Origin: Nitrospinota bacterium
GTDB taxonomy: Bacteria; UBA8248
Direction of reading: 5' to 3'
Length of the DNA: 9,566 bases
Assembly (NCBI GenBank): GCA_011523725.1
Contig: WTGD01000056.1
Location: forward strand, 1 to 9,566
Part shown: piece after piece, positions 1 through 6,311 of the stretch
How the letters are laid out: every line of letters begins with the position of its first letter
Position numbering within the stretch: the first letter of the stretch is position 1
Translations under genes and position numbers: made by a program
Notes under the pieces: generated by a model
Told to the model about the DNA's origin: nothing
The model's input: only the letters and a program-made list of their open reading frames with translations
Databases searched by the model: none

Positions 1-22
1 CAGACCGATCGAGTGAAGCGTC

Positions 23-1207
23 GTGGACGTCTTGAGCTTCTCGGGCGGTCTGGGCGCACTCGCGGCGTACTTATGCACCGAGGCGGGCCTGACGCTCCCC
101 ATCCTCGCTGAAGAGACACAAGCGAAACTCGCGGGCGTCCTGCCCGACTACGCGCCCAAGGACAACCCGGTCGACCTCGTATCCCTCATGGTCAGCAGGC
201 CCGAGAGCCAGCCGCTCAAGACGGCGGGGGAAGCCGTGGCGGGGGATGAGAGCGTGGACGCCCTGCTCTTCATGATGGGCGTCTATCACCACGTGGGCGC
301 GCAGATAGCGGCGGAGGTGAAGGCGCTGTTCGAATCCTCGCCCGTGCCCGTCGCCTTCACCTGGCTCACCGGGCCGCGCGAGCAGATTCAATGCTTAAGG
401 AAAGCATCCGTGCCCGTATTCGGCGACTACGCCCGCGCGATCCGGGGACTGGAGTCCCTCTTCTCCCTCAAGAACGCGCGCGAGGCGGCCTCCTCCCGCC
501 CCCGTTCCATTGACCATACCCGGGCGGAAAAGGCCAAGCGAATCATGCGGGAGAGCACTCCCTCACCCGACGGGTTTCTCCCGCCCGAGGCATGCGCACA
601 GATTCTCGACCTCTACGGGATCCCGAGGCCCAAGGAAGCGCTCGTGAACAAGGCGGAAGAAGCCCTCAAGACGTGGGAGGAAATTCAGGCACCCGTCGCG
701 CTCAAGGTCGTATCGGAGAACCTCTCGCACAAGACGGAAGCGGGTGGCGTGCTCCTGAACCTCGACGCGCCCGATGAAGTCCTCGCCTGCGCCGGGCGGC
801 TGCTCTCGCTCGCAAATGACGCGCGCCTCCTGGTGCAGGAGATGGTGGAAGGCGGCCTGGAACTCCTGGTCGGCATATCGAACGACCCGACGTTCGGCCC
901 GTGCGTGACGGCGGGCCTCGGCGGCGTGTACGTGGAAGCGCTCGACGACGTGGCGCGCCTGCTGCCTCCTTTCGAGACCCAGGAAGCGGAGCAAGCGCTT
1001 TCAAGGCTTCGCTCGCGCGTCATATTCGAGGGCTTCCGGGGCGGGCCGACCGTTCAAATCCCGCACGTATCCGATATAATGGTCAAAATCTCGGAACTGG
1101 CGACGGAACTCGGAAGCGAGGTCGCCGAGGTGGATATCAACCCGCTCATCGCCACGGCGGGAGGCTGCATCGCCGCCGACGTTCGGATAAAGATCAATTC
1201 CTGGTGA
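23..1207 (+). CDS. NDP-forming acyl-CoA synthetase (ADP-forming acetate-CoA ligase type), C-terminal part; 5' end truncated or frameshifted
   Basis: This family makes an acyl-CoA from acid, CoA and ATP, releasing ADP and phosphate, in the cytoplasm. The visible 394 codons cover the last two of four usual domains. Residues 1-150 resemble the second succinyl-CoA-ligase-like domain (VLSFSGGLGALAA, then NPVDL near 48). Residues 180-394 are the ATP-grasp domain, with VALKVVSENLSHKTEAGGV, a QEMVEGG segment, DPTFGP, GLGGVYVEALDDVARLLPP and a terminal VDINPLIA. The CoA-binding domain and catalytic-His domain of a full protein (about 700 residues) are missing. GTG at 23 is only the first possible start: it lacks a good ribosome site and would begin inside a beta strand. 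An in-frame TGA lies at 14-16, but frame 1 reads openly across 1-21, so one extra base near 19-23 would join the two. It heads an operon; the next gene starts 10 bp after its stop. The family is clear; the substrate is unknown. Confidence 0.85.
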   Translation: MDVLSFSGGLGALAAYLCTEAGLTLPILAEETQAKLAGVLPDYAPKDNPVDLVSLMVSRPESQPLKTAGEAVAGDESVDALLFMMGVYHHVGAQIAAEVKALFESSPVPVAFTWLTGPREQIQCLRKASVPVFGDYARAIRGLESLFSLKNAREAASSRPRSIDHTRAEKAKRIMRESTPSPDGFLPPEACAQILDLYGIPRPKEALVNKAEEALKTWEEIQAPVALKVVSENLSHKTEAGGVLLNLDAPDEVLACAGRLLSLANDARLLVQEMVEGGLELLVGISNDPTFGPCVTAGLGGVYVEALDDVARLLPPFETQEAEQALSRLRSRVIFEGFRGGPTVQIPHVSDIMVKISELATELGSEVAEVDINPLIATAGGCIAADVRIKINSW

Positions 1208-1217
1208 GAGGACGCAC

Positions 1218-1652
1218 ATGAGCAACAGGATCACGCCGGAAATACGCGCGCTGGTGGGACGAAAGCACGGCCCCTACCGCGTGCGGGTCGAGCAGGGGGC
1301 GATCGAGAAATTCGCGGACGCGGTCGGCGACGATAACCCCGCATATCGCGGACCAGATGCTATCGCGCCGCCCACTTTTCCGACCACCTTCCGGCCAAAG
1401 GACGCCTATCCCGACCTGCCGCCTGATTTCGGCGACGTGGGCCTCCACGCCTCCCAGGTCTATGAGGTCGAACGGCCCATCCGAGCGGGCGATGAACTGG
1501 ACGTCTCCTTCACCATTACCGGCATCACCGAGAAATCGGGGCGCACGGGCGACCTCGTCTTCGTCGAGCGCGAGTACGAGTTTACCGACGCGCGCGACGG
1601 CTCGCGCGTCGGCGGGGGCAAGTGGGTGTCGCTCCGGCGATTCATGAAATAA
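1218..1652 (+). CDS. MaoC-like N-terminal (FAS1-like) dehydratase subunit, HadA-like
   Basis: This 144-residue protein is a single hot-dog domain of the MaoC N-terminal/FAS1-like dehydratase type. Residues 18-55 hold the family pattern: GPYRVRVEQGAIEKFADAVGDDNP, then APPTFP. Residues 76-100 hold the LHASQVYEVERPIRAGDELDV segment, which matches the family's usual LHG-Q-F-RP-RAGD stretch. In studied pairs such as mycobacterial HadA/HadB, this subunit lacks the catalytic Asp/His and shapes the acyl-binding tunnel, while the partner supplies catalysis. That partner follows 10 bp downstream. The start ATG at 1218 is preceded by GAGAGG (1204-1210) overlapping the previous stop, which suggests coupled translation. 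The likely role is as half of a heterodimeric 3-hydroxyacyl-CoA (or -ACP) dehydratase/enoyl hydratase. Whether it acts in breakdown or synthesis is inferred from neighbours only. Confidence 0.85.
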   Translation: MSNRITPEIRALVGRKHGPYRVRVEQGAIEKFADAVGDDNPAYRGPDAIAPPTFPTTFRPKDAYPDLPPDFGDVGLHASQVYEVERPIRAGDELDVSFTITGITEKSGRTGDLVFVEREYEFTDARDGSRVGGGKWVSLRRFMK

Positions 1653-1662
1653 TGGAGAGAGG

Positions 1663-2064
1663 ATGAGTTACCAAAAGGGCGACGCGCTCCCCGAACTCGT
1701 GAAGGCGCCCGTATCGCGTATGCAGCTCGTGAAATACGCAGGATCCAGCGGAGACTTCAACCCGATCCACTATGACGACGATGCTGCCCGGGCGGGCGGC
1801 CTCGAGGGCGTCATCGCCCACGGGATGCTCTCGATGGGCTTTCTGGGGCAATTCGTCGAAACCGCCTTCGGCGCGGGAAGCTACAAGCGGCTCGAAGTCC
1901 GCTTCCAGGGCATGGTGAAGCTCGGCGAGGTCATCACCTGCCGGGGCGTCGTGACCGAGGTCGCGCAAGAGAGGGGCCGGGAATACGCCGCCTGCGAGAT
2001 CGAGGCGGTAGACTCAGGCGGACGCGTCGTGACAGCGGGCCGCGCGCAGGCCTGGCTGGACTGA
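1663..2064 (+). CDS. MaoC family (R)-specific enoyl-CoA hydratase / 3-hydroxyacyl dehydratase, catalytic subunit, HadB-like
   Basis: This 133-residue single hot-dog domain carries the hydratase-2 motif: SSGDFNPIHYDD at residues 28-39 gives the catalytic Asp31 and His36, and VIAHGMLSMG (50-59) forms the following helix. Such enzymes add or remove water across the 2,3 double bond of an acyl thioester with R stereochemistry. The length matches bacterial MaoC/PhaJ/HadB proteins. GGAGAGAGG at 1654-1662 lies directly ahead of the ATG at 1663, so this start is well supported. The upstream neighbour, 10 bp away, is the non-catalytic hot-dog subunit, and the downstream neighbour is an SDR dehydrogenase that would act on the R-3-hydroxyacyl product. 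CoA is the likelier carrier because an acyl-CoA synthetase heads the operon; an ACP-linked role cannot be excluded. Confidence 0.9.
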   Translation: MSYQKGDALPELVKAPVSRMQLVKYAGSSGDFNPIHYDDDAARAGGLEGVIAHGMLSMGFLGQFVETAFGAGSYKRLEVRFQGMVKLGEVITCRGVVTEVAQERGREYAACEIEAVDSGGRVVTAGRAQAWLD

Positions 2065-2092
2065 ATCCACAGCACGGAAAGAGAGGAATTCC

Positions 2093-2836
2093 ATGAGACT
2101 GAAAAACAAGAACGCCCTCGTCACGGGAGCCGCGCAGGGCATCGGACGCTCGGTGTGCCGGCGCTTCGCAGAAGAAGGCGCGAAGGTGCTCGTCGTCGAC
2201 ATGAACGAGGAAGGCGGCGAGGAGACCGCGCGCCTGATTAGAGACGCGGGCGGCGAGGCGCTGTTTCACAAGGCCGACGTGAGCAGCCTCGCGGAAGTCG
2301 AGGGCGCGCTCGACGCGTCCGAAGCCGCGCACGGGCCCATCAACGTGATGGTGAACAACGCCGGCATCGTGCGCGCGGCCATGCTCCACAAGATGAGCGA
2401 GGCGCAGTGGGACGAGGTGATCGCAGTCCACCTCAAGGGCACCTGGACGGGCATCCATGCGGCGGCCAAGCGCATGATCCCCCGCAAGGAAGGCCGCATC
2501 ATCAACGTCACCTCGGGCGCGGGGCTTCGCGGCACCATCGGGCAGATCAACTATTCCTCCGCCAAGATGGGCATCGTCGGCGCGACGCAGAGCGCGGCCC
2601 GCGAACTGGGCCGCTACAACATCACCGTGAACTGCGTTTCGCCTGCAGCCATCACCCCCATGACGGAGACAATCCGCACGGACGAGCGCTTCGAGTCCAA
2701 GTATCTCGAACGCATCTGCCTGGGCCGGTGGGGCGAGCCCGAGGAGATGGCGGCGGGGTTCGTCTTCCTCGCGTCGGACGAGGCGAGCTACGTGACGGGC
2801 ATCGTGCTCCGCATCGACGGGGGGTTGGGGATGTAA
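2093..2836 (+). CDS. SDR family (3R)-hydroxyacyl-CoA dehydrogenase / 3-oxoacyl reductase
   Basis: This 247-residue classical short-chain dehydrogenase has the cofactor loop TGAAQGIG at 11-18, Asp36 at the end of the second strand (which favours NAD over NADP), NNAG at 88-91 and the catalytic Ser141, Tyr154 and Lys158 (YSSAK). The C-terminal ASYVTGIVLRIDGG is typical of FabG-like enzymes. The position that usually holds the structural catalytic Asn (vNl-G) reads VHLKG, with His113. From memory the dehydrogenase part of peroxisomal multifunctional enzyme 2 also has VHL there, together with a similar GQ-NYS-AK stretch. With the two MaoC subunits just upstream, the likely reaction is oxidation of R-3-hydroxyacyl-CoA to 3-oxoacyl-CoA; the reverse FabG-type reduction is the alternative. 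The start is supported by GAGAGGAA about six bases ahead. The gap to the previous gene is 28 bp, so it closes the same operon. Confidence 0.88.
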   Translation: MRLKNKNALVTGAAQGIGRSVCRRFAEEGAKVLVVDMNEEGGEETARLIRDAGGEALFHKADVSSLAEVEGALDASEAAHGPINVMVNNAGIVRAAMLHKMSEAQWDEVIAVHLKGTWTGIHAAAKRMIPRKEGRIINVTSGAGLRGTIGQINYSSAKMGIVGATQSAARELGRYNITVNCVSPAAITPMTETIRTDERFESKYLERICLGRWGEPEEMAAGFVFLASDEASYVTGIVLRIDGGLGM

Positions 2837-2847
2837 ATGGGGGCCTC

Positions 2848-2873
2848 GTGAACGTCCGATGCAAGACGTTTAC
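2848..2873. other. 9-bp stem inverted repeat after the SDR gene
   Basis: GTGAACGTC (2848-2856) and GACGTTTAC (2865-2873) can pair over nine positions, with one G-U pair in RNA and an 8-base loop. It begins 12 bases after the SDR stop and abuts the first 28-bp palindrome. It has no T run, so it is not a standard intrinsic terminator. It could weakly terminate or protect the operon transcript, or mark the edge of the RAYT island. It may also be chance. Confidence 0.3.
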
Positions 2874-2875
2874 CC

Positions 2876-2903
2876 GTAGGGGCGGTTCGCGAACCGCCCC
2901 TAC
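2876..2903. repeat. REP-like 28-bp perfect palindrome, copy A1
   Basis: This perfect palindrome has outer arms GTAGGGGC and GCCCCTAC around a centre of GGTTCGCGAACC. It sits 15 bp before the RAYT start codon. It begins with GTAG, the tetranucleotide known at the 5' foot of REP hairpins recognised by RAYT proteins, and being palindromic it presents GTAG on both strands. An identical copy lies inside the RAYT gene at 3193-3220. A hairpin here could also affect RAYT expression. Confidence 0.9.
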
Positions 2904-2918
2904 CATTCATTTTCGGAC

Positions 2919-3440
2919 ATGAACATGGACGTGCGCCGAAGAAGGCGAAATTCGAATCGGTTGGAAGGTTACGATTATTCGCAAGCCGGGTGTTATTTCG
3001 TAACGGTTTGCGTGCAGGACAGGGCAAACAGGTTCGGCGAAATTGTGAATGAACAAATGCGTCTGAACGATGTGGGACGCATCGTTGCTGAGTCGTGGGA
3101 ATGGTTGGAGAGACGATACGACAATGTAGGGTTGGACGTTTGGGTGATCATGCCGAATCATTTCCACGGTATCTTGATCATTCGTGGCACCCGTAGGGGC
3201 GGTTCGCGAACCGCCCCTACAAAATCGTTGGGTCGTTTAATCGGTGCATTCAAGACGGTATCTACCAAGCGAATCAACAGACGTAAGGGCACTCCCGGGA
3301 TAAAACTCTGGCAACGATCATTCTACGACCACGTCATCCGCGACGATGAAGACCTCAACAATATCCGCGAATACATCCAGAACAATCCGTTGAAATGGGC
3401 ACTCGATGAATACAACCCTGCAAATCAGATGGGTTTGTAG
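2919..3440 (+). CDS. REP-associated tyrosine transposase (RAYT, Y1/HUH transposase family)
   Basis: RAYTs are single-strand DNA nucleases related to IS200/IS605 TnpA and are linked to the spread of REP palindromes. This 173-residue protein shows the N-terminal family segment LEGYDYSQAGCYFVTVCVQDR (15-35), the metal-binding HUH motif in MPNHFHGIL (His81, His83), GRLIGAFKTVSTKRIN (105-120), LWQRSFYDHVIRDDEDL (130-146) and the catalytic Tyr152 in IREYIQNNPLKW. Motifs and length look complete, so it may be active. ATG at 2919 (or 2925) has no clear ribosome site. Codons are visibly AT-richer than those of the flanking genes, which suggests horizontal acquisition. Residues 92-101 (RRGGSRTAPT) are encoded by a copy of its own palindrome, and the TAG stop is supplied by another copy. 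It is a single-copy domesticated-type gene with no terminal inverted repeats like those of ordinary IS elements. Confidence 0.92.
   Translation: MNMDVRRRRRNSNRLEGYDYSQAGCYFVTVCVQDRANRFGEIVNEQMRLNDVGRIVAESWEWLERRYDNVGLDVWVIMPNHFHGILIIRGTRRGGSRTAPTKSLGRLIGAFKTVSTKRINRRKGTPGIKLWQRSFYDHVIRDDEDLNNIREYIQNNPLKWALDEYNPANQMGL
3193..3220. repeat. REP-like 28-bp perfect palindrome, copy A2, inside the RAYT coding sequence
   Basis: This copy is identical to the one at 2876-2903, and the four bases before it (ACCC) are also the same. It lies in frame between the HUH motif and the GRLIGAF segment and encodes residues 92-101 of the transposase, in a part of the family that varies in length. An insertion of 28 bases alone would shift the frame, so one or more extra bases must have come with it or been adjusted. 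Confidence 0.9.
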
Positions 3441-3464
3441 GGGCCGTTCGAGAACGGCCCTCAC
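3437..3464. repeat. REP-like 28-bp imperfect palindrome, copy B, spanning the RAYT stop codon
   Basis: Outer arms GTAGGGGC and GCCCTCAC flank CGTTCGAGAACG. The TAG of its first four bases (3438-3440) is the RAYT stop codon. The right arm differs from the ideal complement at two positions and the central dinucleotide is unpaired, so this copy is decaying or diverged. It could act as a hairpin at the 3' end of the RAYT transcript. Confidence 0.8.
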
Positions 3465-3473
3465 CAACGAAAA

Positions 3474-3491
3474 GCGGGCGGTTTGAAAACC
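3474..3491. repeat. Degenerate REP-like fragment with GGTTTGAAAACC core
   Basis: GCGGGC followed by GGTTTGAAAACC resembles the left arm and centre of a 28-bp palindrome whose right arm is missing; the next palindrome begins one or two bases later. The 14-base string CGGTTTGAAAACCA recurs at 6189-6202. Confidence 0.45.
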
Positions 3492-3519
3492 ATAGGGGCG
3501 CTTCGCGAAGCGCCCCTAC
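3492..3519. repeat. REP-like palindrome, copy C (26 bp perfect)
   Basis: This copy is perfect over 3493-3518, with outer arms ATAGGGGC and GCCCCTAC and a centre of GCTTCGCGAAGC. Relative to copy A the centre has a G-to-C change on one side matched by C-to-G on the other, so pairing is kept. It lies between the convergent RAYT and fumarase genes, where its hairpin could act on transcript ends from both sides. Confidence 0.85.
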
Positions 3520-3533
3520 AGGATCAAAGTCTC

Positions 3534-3560
3534 TGGATTCCGGCTTTCGCCGGAATGACG
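3534..3560. repeat. Widespread short palindromic repeat (ATTCCGGC/GCCGGAAT type)
   Basis: ATTCCGGC (3537-3544) and GCCGGAAT (3549-3556) form an 8-bp stem with a TTTC loop, flanked by TGG and GACG. This layout, TGGATTCC...GGAATGACG, belongs to a very common interspersed palindrome seen across many proteobacterial and metagenomic genomes; its translation typically gives the VIPAKAGIQ string. It is distinct from the GTAG-bounded family and ends 14 bases beyond the 3' end of the fumarase gene. Confidence 0.75.
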
Positions 3561-3573
3561 TCGGCCGATTCCC

Positions 3574-4965
3574 CTACCCCCTCGGGCCGATCATGTTCTC
3601 GGGCTTGACGGCGGCGTCGAACTCCTCGCCCGTCAGGAGATCGAGCGCGATGGCCGCGTCGCGCAGGGTGCCGCCCTCGGCGAACGCCTTTTTCGCCACT
3701 TTGGCCGCGTTGTCGTAGCCGATGACGGGGTTCAGCGCCGTCACGAGCATGAGCGAATTCTGCAGGTAGGCGTCTATCGCGGGGCGGTTGGGTTCGATCC
3801 CCACCGCGCAGTGCTCGTTGAACGAAACGCTCGCATCGGCCAGCAGGCGCACGGAATTGAGCAGGTTGAAGATCATCACGGGCTTGAATACGTTGAGCTC
3901 GAAATGCCCCGTCGCGCCGCCCACGTTCACCGCCACGTCGTTGCCCATCACCTGGGCGCACACCATCGTCATCGCCTCGCTCTGGGTGGGGTTCACCTTG
4001 CCGGGCATGATGGAGCTTCCCGGTTCGTTCTCGGGGATGAGGAGCTCGCCCACGCCGCACCGGGGGCCGGACGCCAGCATGCGGATGTCGTTCGCGATTT
4101 TCATCAGCGACGCCGCGAGCGTCTTCACCGCCCCGCTCGCGAAGACGACCGCATCGTGCGCGGCGAGCGCCTCGAACTTGTTGGGCGCGCTTTTGAAGGG
4201 CAGCCCCGTCATATCGGCGATCCGGGCGGCGGCCTTCTCCGCGAAGTCGGGGTGCGTGTTGAGGCCCGTGCCGACCGCCGTGCCGCCGAGGGCGAGTTCG
4301 TAGATGCCGTCCAGCGACATCCTCACGCGCGCCAGGCCGTTTTCGAGCTGCTGCGCGTAGCCGGAGAATTCCTGGCCCAGCGTGAGAGGAACGGCGTCCA
4401 TGAGATGGGTGCGGCCGATCTTGATGATCGAATCGAAGGCCTCGGCCTTCTGCGCGAGCGTTTTTTGGAGCGTCTCCACGGCGGGGATGAGCCGCTTCGT
4501 CATCTGCTCGCCCGCCGCGATGTGCATCGCCGTCGGGAAGGTGTCGTTCGAGGACTGCGCCTTGTTCACGTCGTCGTTGGGGTGGATCGGGTCCTTGGAG
4601 CCCATCACGCCGCCCGCGAGTTCGATGGCGCGGTTGGCGATGACCTCGTTCGCGTTCATGTTCGTCTGCGTGCCGCTGCCGGTCTGCCAGACGACGAGGG
4701 GGAAATGCGCGTCCAGATCGCCCGCGATCACCTCATCCGCCGCCCGGACGATGAGCGCGGCTTTCTCCGAATCGAGGATTCCCAGCTCCTCGTTCGTCAT
4801 CGCGGCGGCTTTCTTCAGGATTCCCAGCGCGCGGATGATCTCGCGCGGGAAGCGGTCGCCGCCGATCTTGAAGTGAACGAGCGAGCGCGCCGTCTGCGCG
4901 CCGTAGTATCTGTCCCCGGGCACCTCGATCTCGCCCATGCTGTCCGTTTCGATTCGATACGCCAT
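3574..4965 (-). CDS. fumC: Class II fumarate hydratase (fumarase C)
   Basis: Fumarase C interconverts fumarate and (S)-malate in the TCA cycle as an iron-free cytoplasmic homotetramer. From the ATG at 4965 the protein has 463 residues, the usual family length. Visible motifs are GSGTQTNMNANEV (96-108), HPNDDVNKAQSSNDT (128-142), the catalytic Thr186-His187 in GRTHLMDAVPLTLGQE, and the signature GSSIMPGKVNP (316-326) with the catalytic Ser318. Numbering runs within one residue of the E. coli enzyme. A start 17 codons earlier (5016) exists, but 4965 has AGGAGG four bases ahead and gives the conventional N-terminus, so I prefer it. The alcohol dehydrogenase ends 65 bp upstream on the same strand, so the two may be co-transcribed. 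Downstream it converges on the RAYT island. Aspartase and other superfamily members are less likely given the GSGTQTNMN and THLMDA segments. Confidence 0.96.
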   Translation of the reverse strand: MAYRIETDSMGEIEVPGDRYYGAQTARSLVHFKIGGDRFPREIIRALGILKKAAAMTNEELGILDSEKAALIVRAADEVIAGDLDAHFPLVVWQTGSGTQTNMNANEVIANRAIELAGGVMGSKDPIHPNDDVNKAQSSNDTFPTAMHIAAGEQMTKRLIPAVETLQKTLAQKAEAFDSIIKIGRTHLMDAVPLTLGQEFSGYAQQLENGLARVRMSLDGIYELALGGTAVGTGLNTHPDFAEKAAARIADMTGLPFKSAPNKFEALAAHDAVVFASGAVKTLAASLMKIANDIRMLASGPRCGVGELLIPENEPGSSIMPGKVNPTQSEAMTMVCAQVMGNDVAVNVGGATGHFELNVFKPVMIFNLLNSVRLLADASVSFNEHCAVGIEPNRPAIDAYLQNSLMLVTALNPVIGYDNAAKVAKKAFAEGGTLRDAAIALDLLTGEEFDAAVKPENMIGPRG

Positions 4966-5029
4966 GCTGCCTCCTGCGGATGCGTTGGTTGGTTGATACA
5001 GGTCGTATGATCTCATCAGGCTTATCGCC

Positions 5030-6058
5030 TCACCACGTAAGCACGATTCTTCCCACCGGGTCGCCCGCGCGAAGGGCGGCCAGCGCGTCGTTCGCGTCCG
5101 GCATCGGGGCTTCCTCGGTGATGACGGCGCGCACGCGGCCGTCGTTCACCAGGCTCGCGGCGTCGGCCACGTCGCGCACGGTGTGGTTGTGCGACGCGAC
5201 GATCTGAATCCACTTGTAGACGAGTTGCGCGGGGTCGATCTCCACCTTCTGGCCGAAGGAGTAGCCCAGGATGACGAGGCGTCCGCCGGGCCGGAGCAGG
5301 TCGATGCACTGCTGGAGCACGGGCGGCACGGCGGCCCCGCCGACGATCTCGAGCGCGATGTCCGCCCCGAAGCCGTTCGTGATGTCCGTCACGGCCTTGA
5401 CCGGGTCGGTCTCCATCGCGTTCACCGTCTCGAACGCGCCGAGTTCGCGCGCCTTGGCGAGCTTCTCCTCTTTCACGTCCACGGCGATCACGTTCGCGCC
5501 CAGGTGGCGGAGTATCTGGAGGGCGTGCAGCCCGAGGCCACCGACGCCGAAGATGACGGCGCACTCGCCGAGTTCGGGCCGCGCCATGCGGATGGCGTGG
5601 AGCGGGGAGCCGAGCGTCCCGCCGATGAGGGAAGCCGCCGCCAGCGAGACGTTTTCGCCGATTTTGACGAGGTTCCGCTCAGAAGCCGCGACCAACTGGC
5701 CGAAGCCGCCGTCTATCTCGATCCCCAGGCGTCCCGGCGAGTTCAGGCACATCTCCTCATGGCCCGCGCGGCACATGCGGCAGCGCCCGCATGTCTGCTT
5801 GCTCACGACGACCACGCGGTCGCCCGGTGCGACGGAATCGACCTCAGAGCCGACTTCCAGGACGACGCCCGAGTTCTCGTGGCCGAGCATCAGGGGCGTG
5901 GGGGCGGTCTTGACGCTTCCGTCCACAATCTTCAAGTCGGTCGCGCAAAGGCCGTTCGCCTTCGATTCGACGAGCACTTGGCGGGGGCCGATCCGGGGCT
6001 CGGGCGCCTCCTCGTAGACGAGGGGTTTGCCGAACTCTTTCAGGATCATGGCCTTCAT
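5030..6058 (-). CDS. Zinc-dependent medium-chain alcohol dehydrogenase
   Basis: This 342-residue MDR protein probably oxidises an alcohol or polyol with NAD. Catalytic-zinc ligands are visible as Cys38 (GLCATD, with Thr40) and His60-Glu61 (GHENSG). The structural-zinc lobe has Cys90, Cys93, Cys96 and Cys104. The Rossmann loop GVGGLG spans 171-176, and Asp194 at the end of the next strand favours NAD(H). The ATG at 6058 is preceded by GGAGGAA at a good distance. It most resembles the threonine dehydrogenase/sorbitol dehydrogenase branch of zinc MDRs, but the substrate cannot be read from the sequence. It lies upstream of fumarase on the same strand, 65 bp apart, and no functional link between the two is obvious. 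The 312-bp repeat-rich gap upstream must hold its promoter. Confidence 0.92.
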   Translation of the reverse strand: MKAMILKEFGKPLVYEEAPEPRIGPRQVLVESKANGLCATDLKIVDGSVKTAPTPLMLGHENSGVVLEVGSEVDSVAPGDRVVVVSKQTCGRCRMCRAGHEEMCLNSPGRLGIEIDGGFGQLVAASERNLVKIGENVSLAAASLIGGTLGSPLHAIRMARPELGECAVIFGVGGLGLHALQILRHLGANVIAVDVKEEKLAKARELGAFETVNAMETDPVKAVTDITNGFGADIALEIVGGAAVPPVLQQCIDLLRPGGRLVILGYSFGQKVEIDPAQLVYKWIQIVASHNHTVRDVADAASLVNDGRVRAVITEEAPMPDANDALAALRAGDPVGRIVLTW

Positions 6059-6201
6059 GGGCGGTTCCTCCGTTTCTTTCGTGTAGGGGCAAAGCCTGCG
6101 GCGATTCTAGCAGGCCCTCGGTGCGGACGCCAGACGGGGGGTGGGGAATGGAGGGAACAATGCTTCACCCGCCCCGCTCGCCCTCCTTCGGTTTGAAAAC
6201 C

Positions 6202-6297
6202 AACCCCCCTACCCCCCTTATAACAGGGGGGCAAAAGCAATGCCCCCGACGAGGGGGGTGGAAGAAAAGCCCCCCTGACAAGGGGGGTTGGGGGGTT
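6202..6297. repeat. C-tract/G-tract inverted-repeat cluster
   Basis: Three hairpins lie in a row. CCCCCCT (6212-6218) pairs with AGGGGGG (6225-6231); CCCCC (6243-6247) pairs with GGGGG (6253-6257); CCCCCCT (6270-6276) pairs with AGGGGGG (6281-6287). The ends are also related: the left begins AACCCCCC and the right ends GGGGGGTT, and the right block read in reverse complement closely matches the left one. The whole can be viewed as a small element of about 96 bp with imperfect terminal inverted repeats. Similar CCCCCTT...AAGGGGG intergenic elements are familiar from metagenomic genomes. Its function is unknown; as RNA it would be strongly structured. Confidence 0.65.
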
Positions 6298-6311
6298 ATT
6301 CCCTTGACAAA

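Noticed and set aside
2876..3519. A CRISPR array, because short repeats recur at intervals
   Set aside because: Only a few copies at irregular distances, one inside a gene, with no uniform spacers and no cas genes. The GTAG-bounded palindromes fit REP elements.
3524..4060. A minus-strand open frame ending in the VIPAKAGIQ string
   Set aside because: It overlaps fumarase in another frame, and its ending is just the translation of the common ATTCCGGC-type palindrome.
3811..5010. A 399-codon open frame on the plus strand opposite the fumarase gene
   Set aside because: The composition (very rich in Arg, His, Val, Leu, Ala and Asp) is what the complement of a GC-rich gene gives. It has no family motifs, and fumarase on the other strand is unambiguous.
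4966..5016. The longer fumarase start at 5016
   Set aside because: AGGAGG lies just ahead of the ATG at 4965, and the extra 17 residues are not part of the usual fumarase N-terminus.
5183..6196. A 337-codon open frame on the plus strand opposite the alcohol dehydrogenase
   Set aside because: It has the same shadow composition, and the zinc and cofactor motifs on the minus strand establish the real gene.
6270..6295. A G-quadruplex at the G runs
   Set aside because: There are only two long G runs on this strand here, and the neighbouring C runs would pair with them as hairpins, which explains the pattern more simply.
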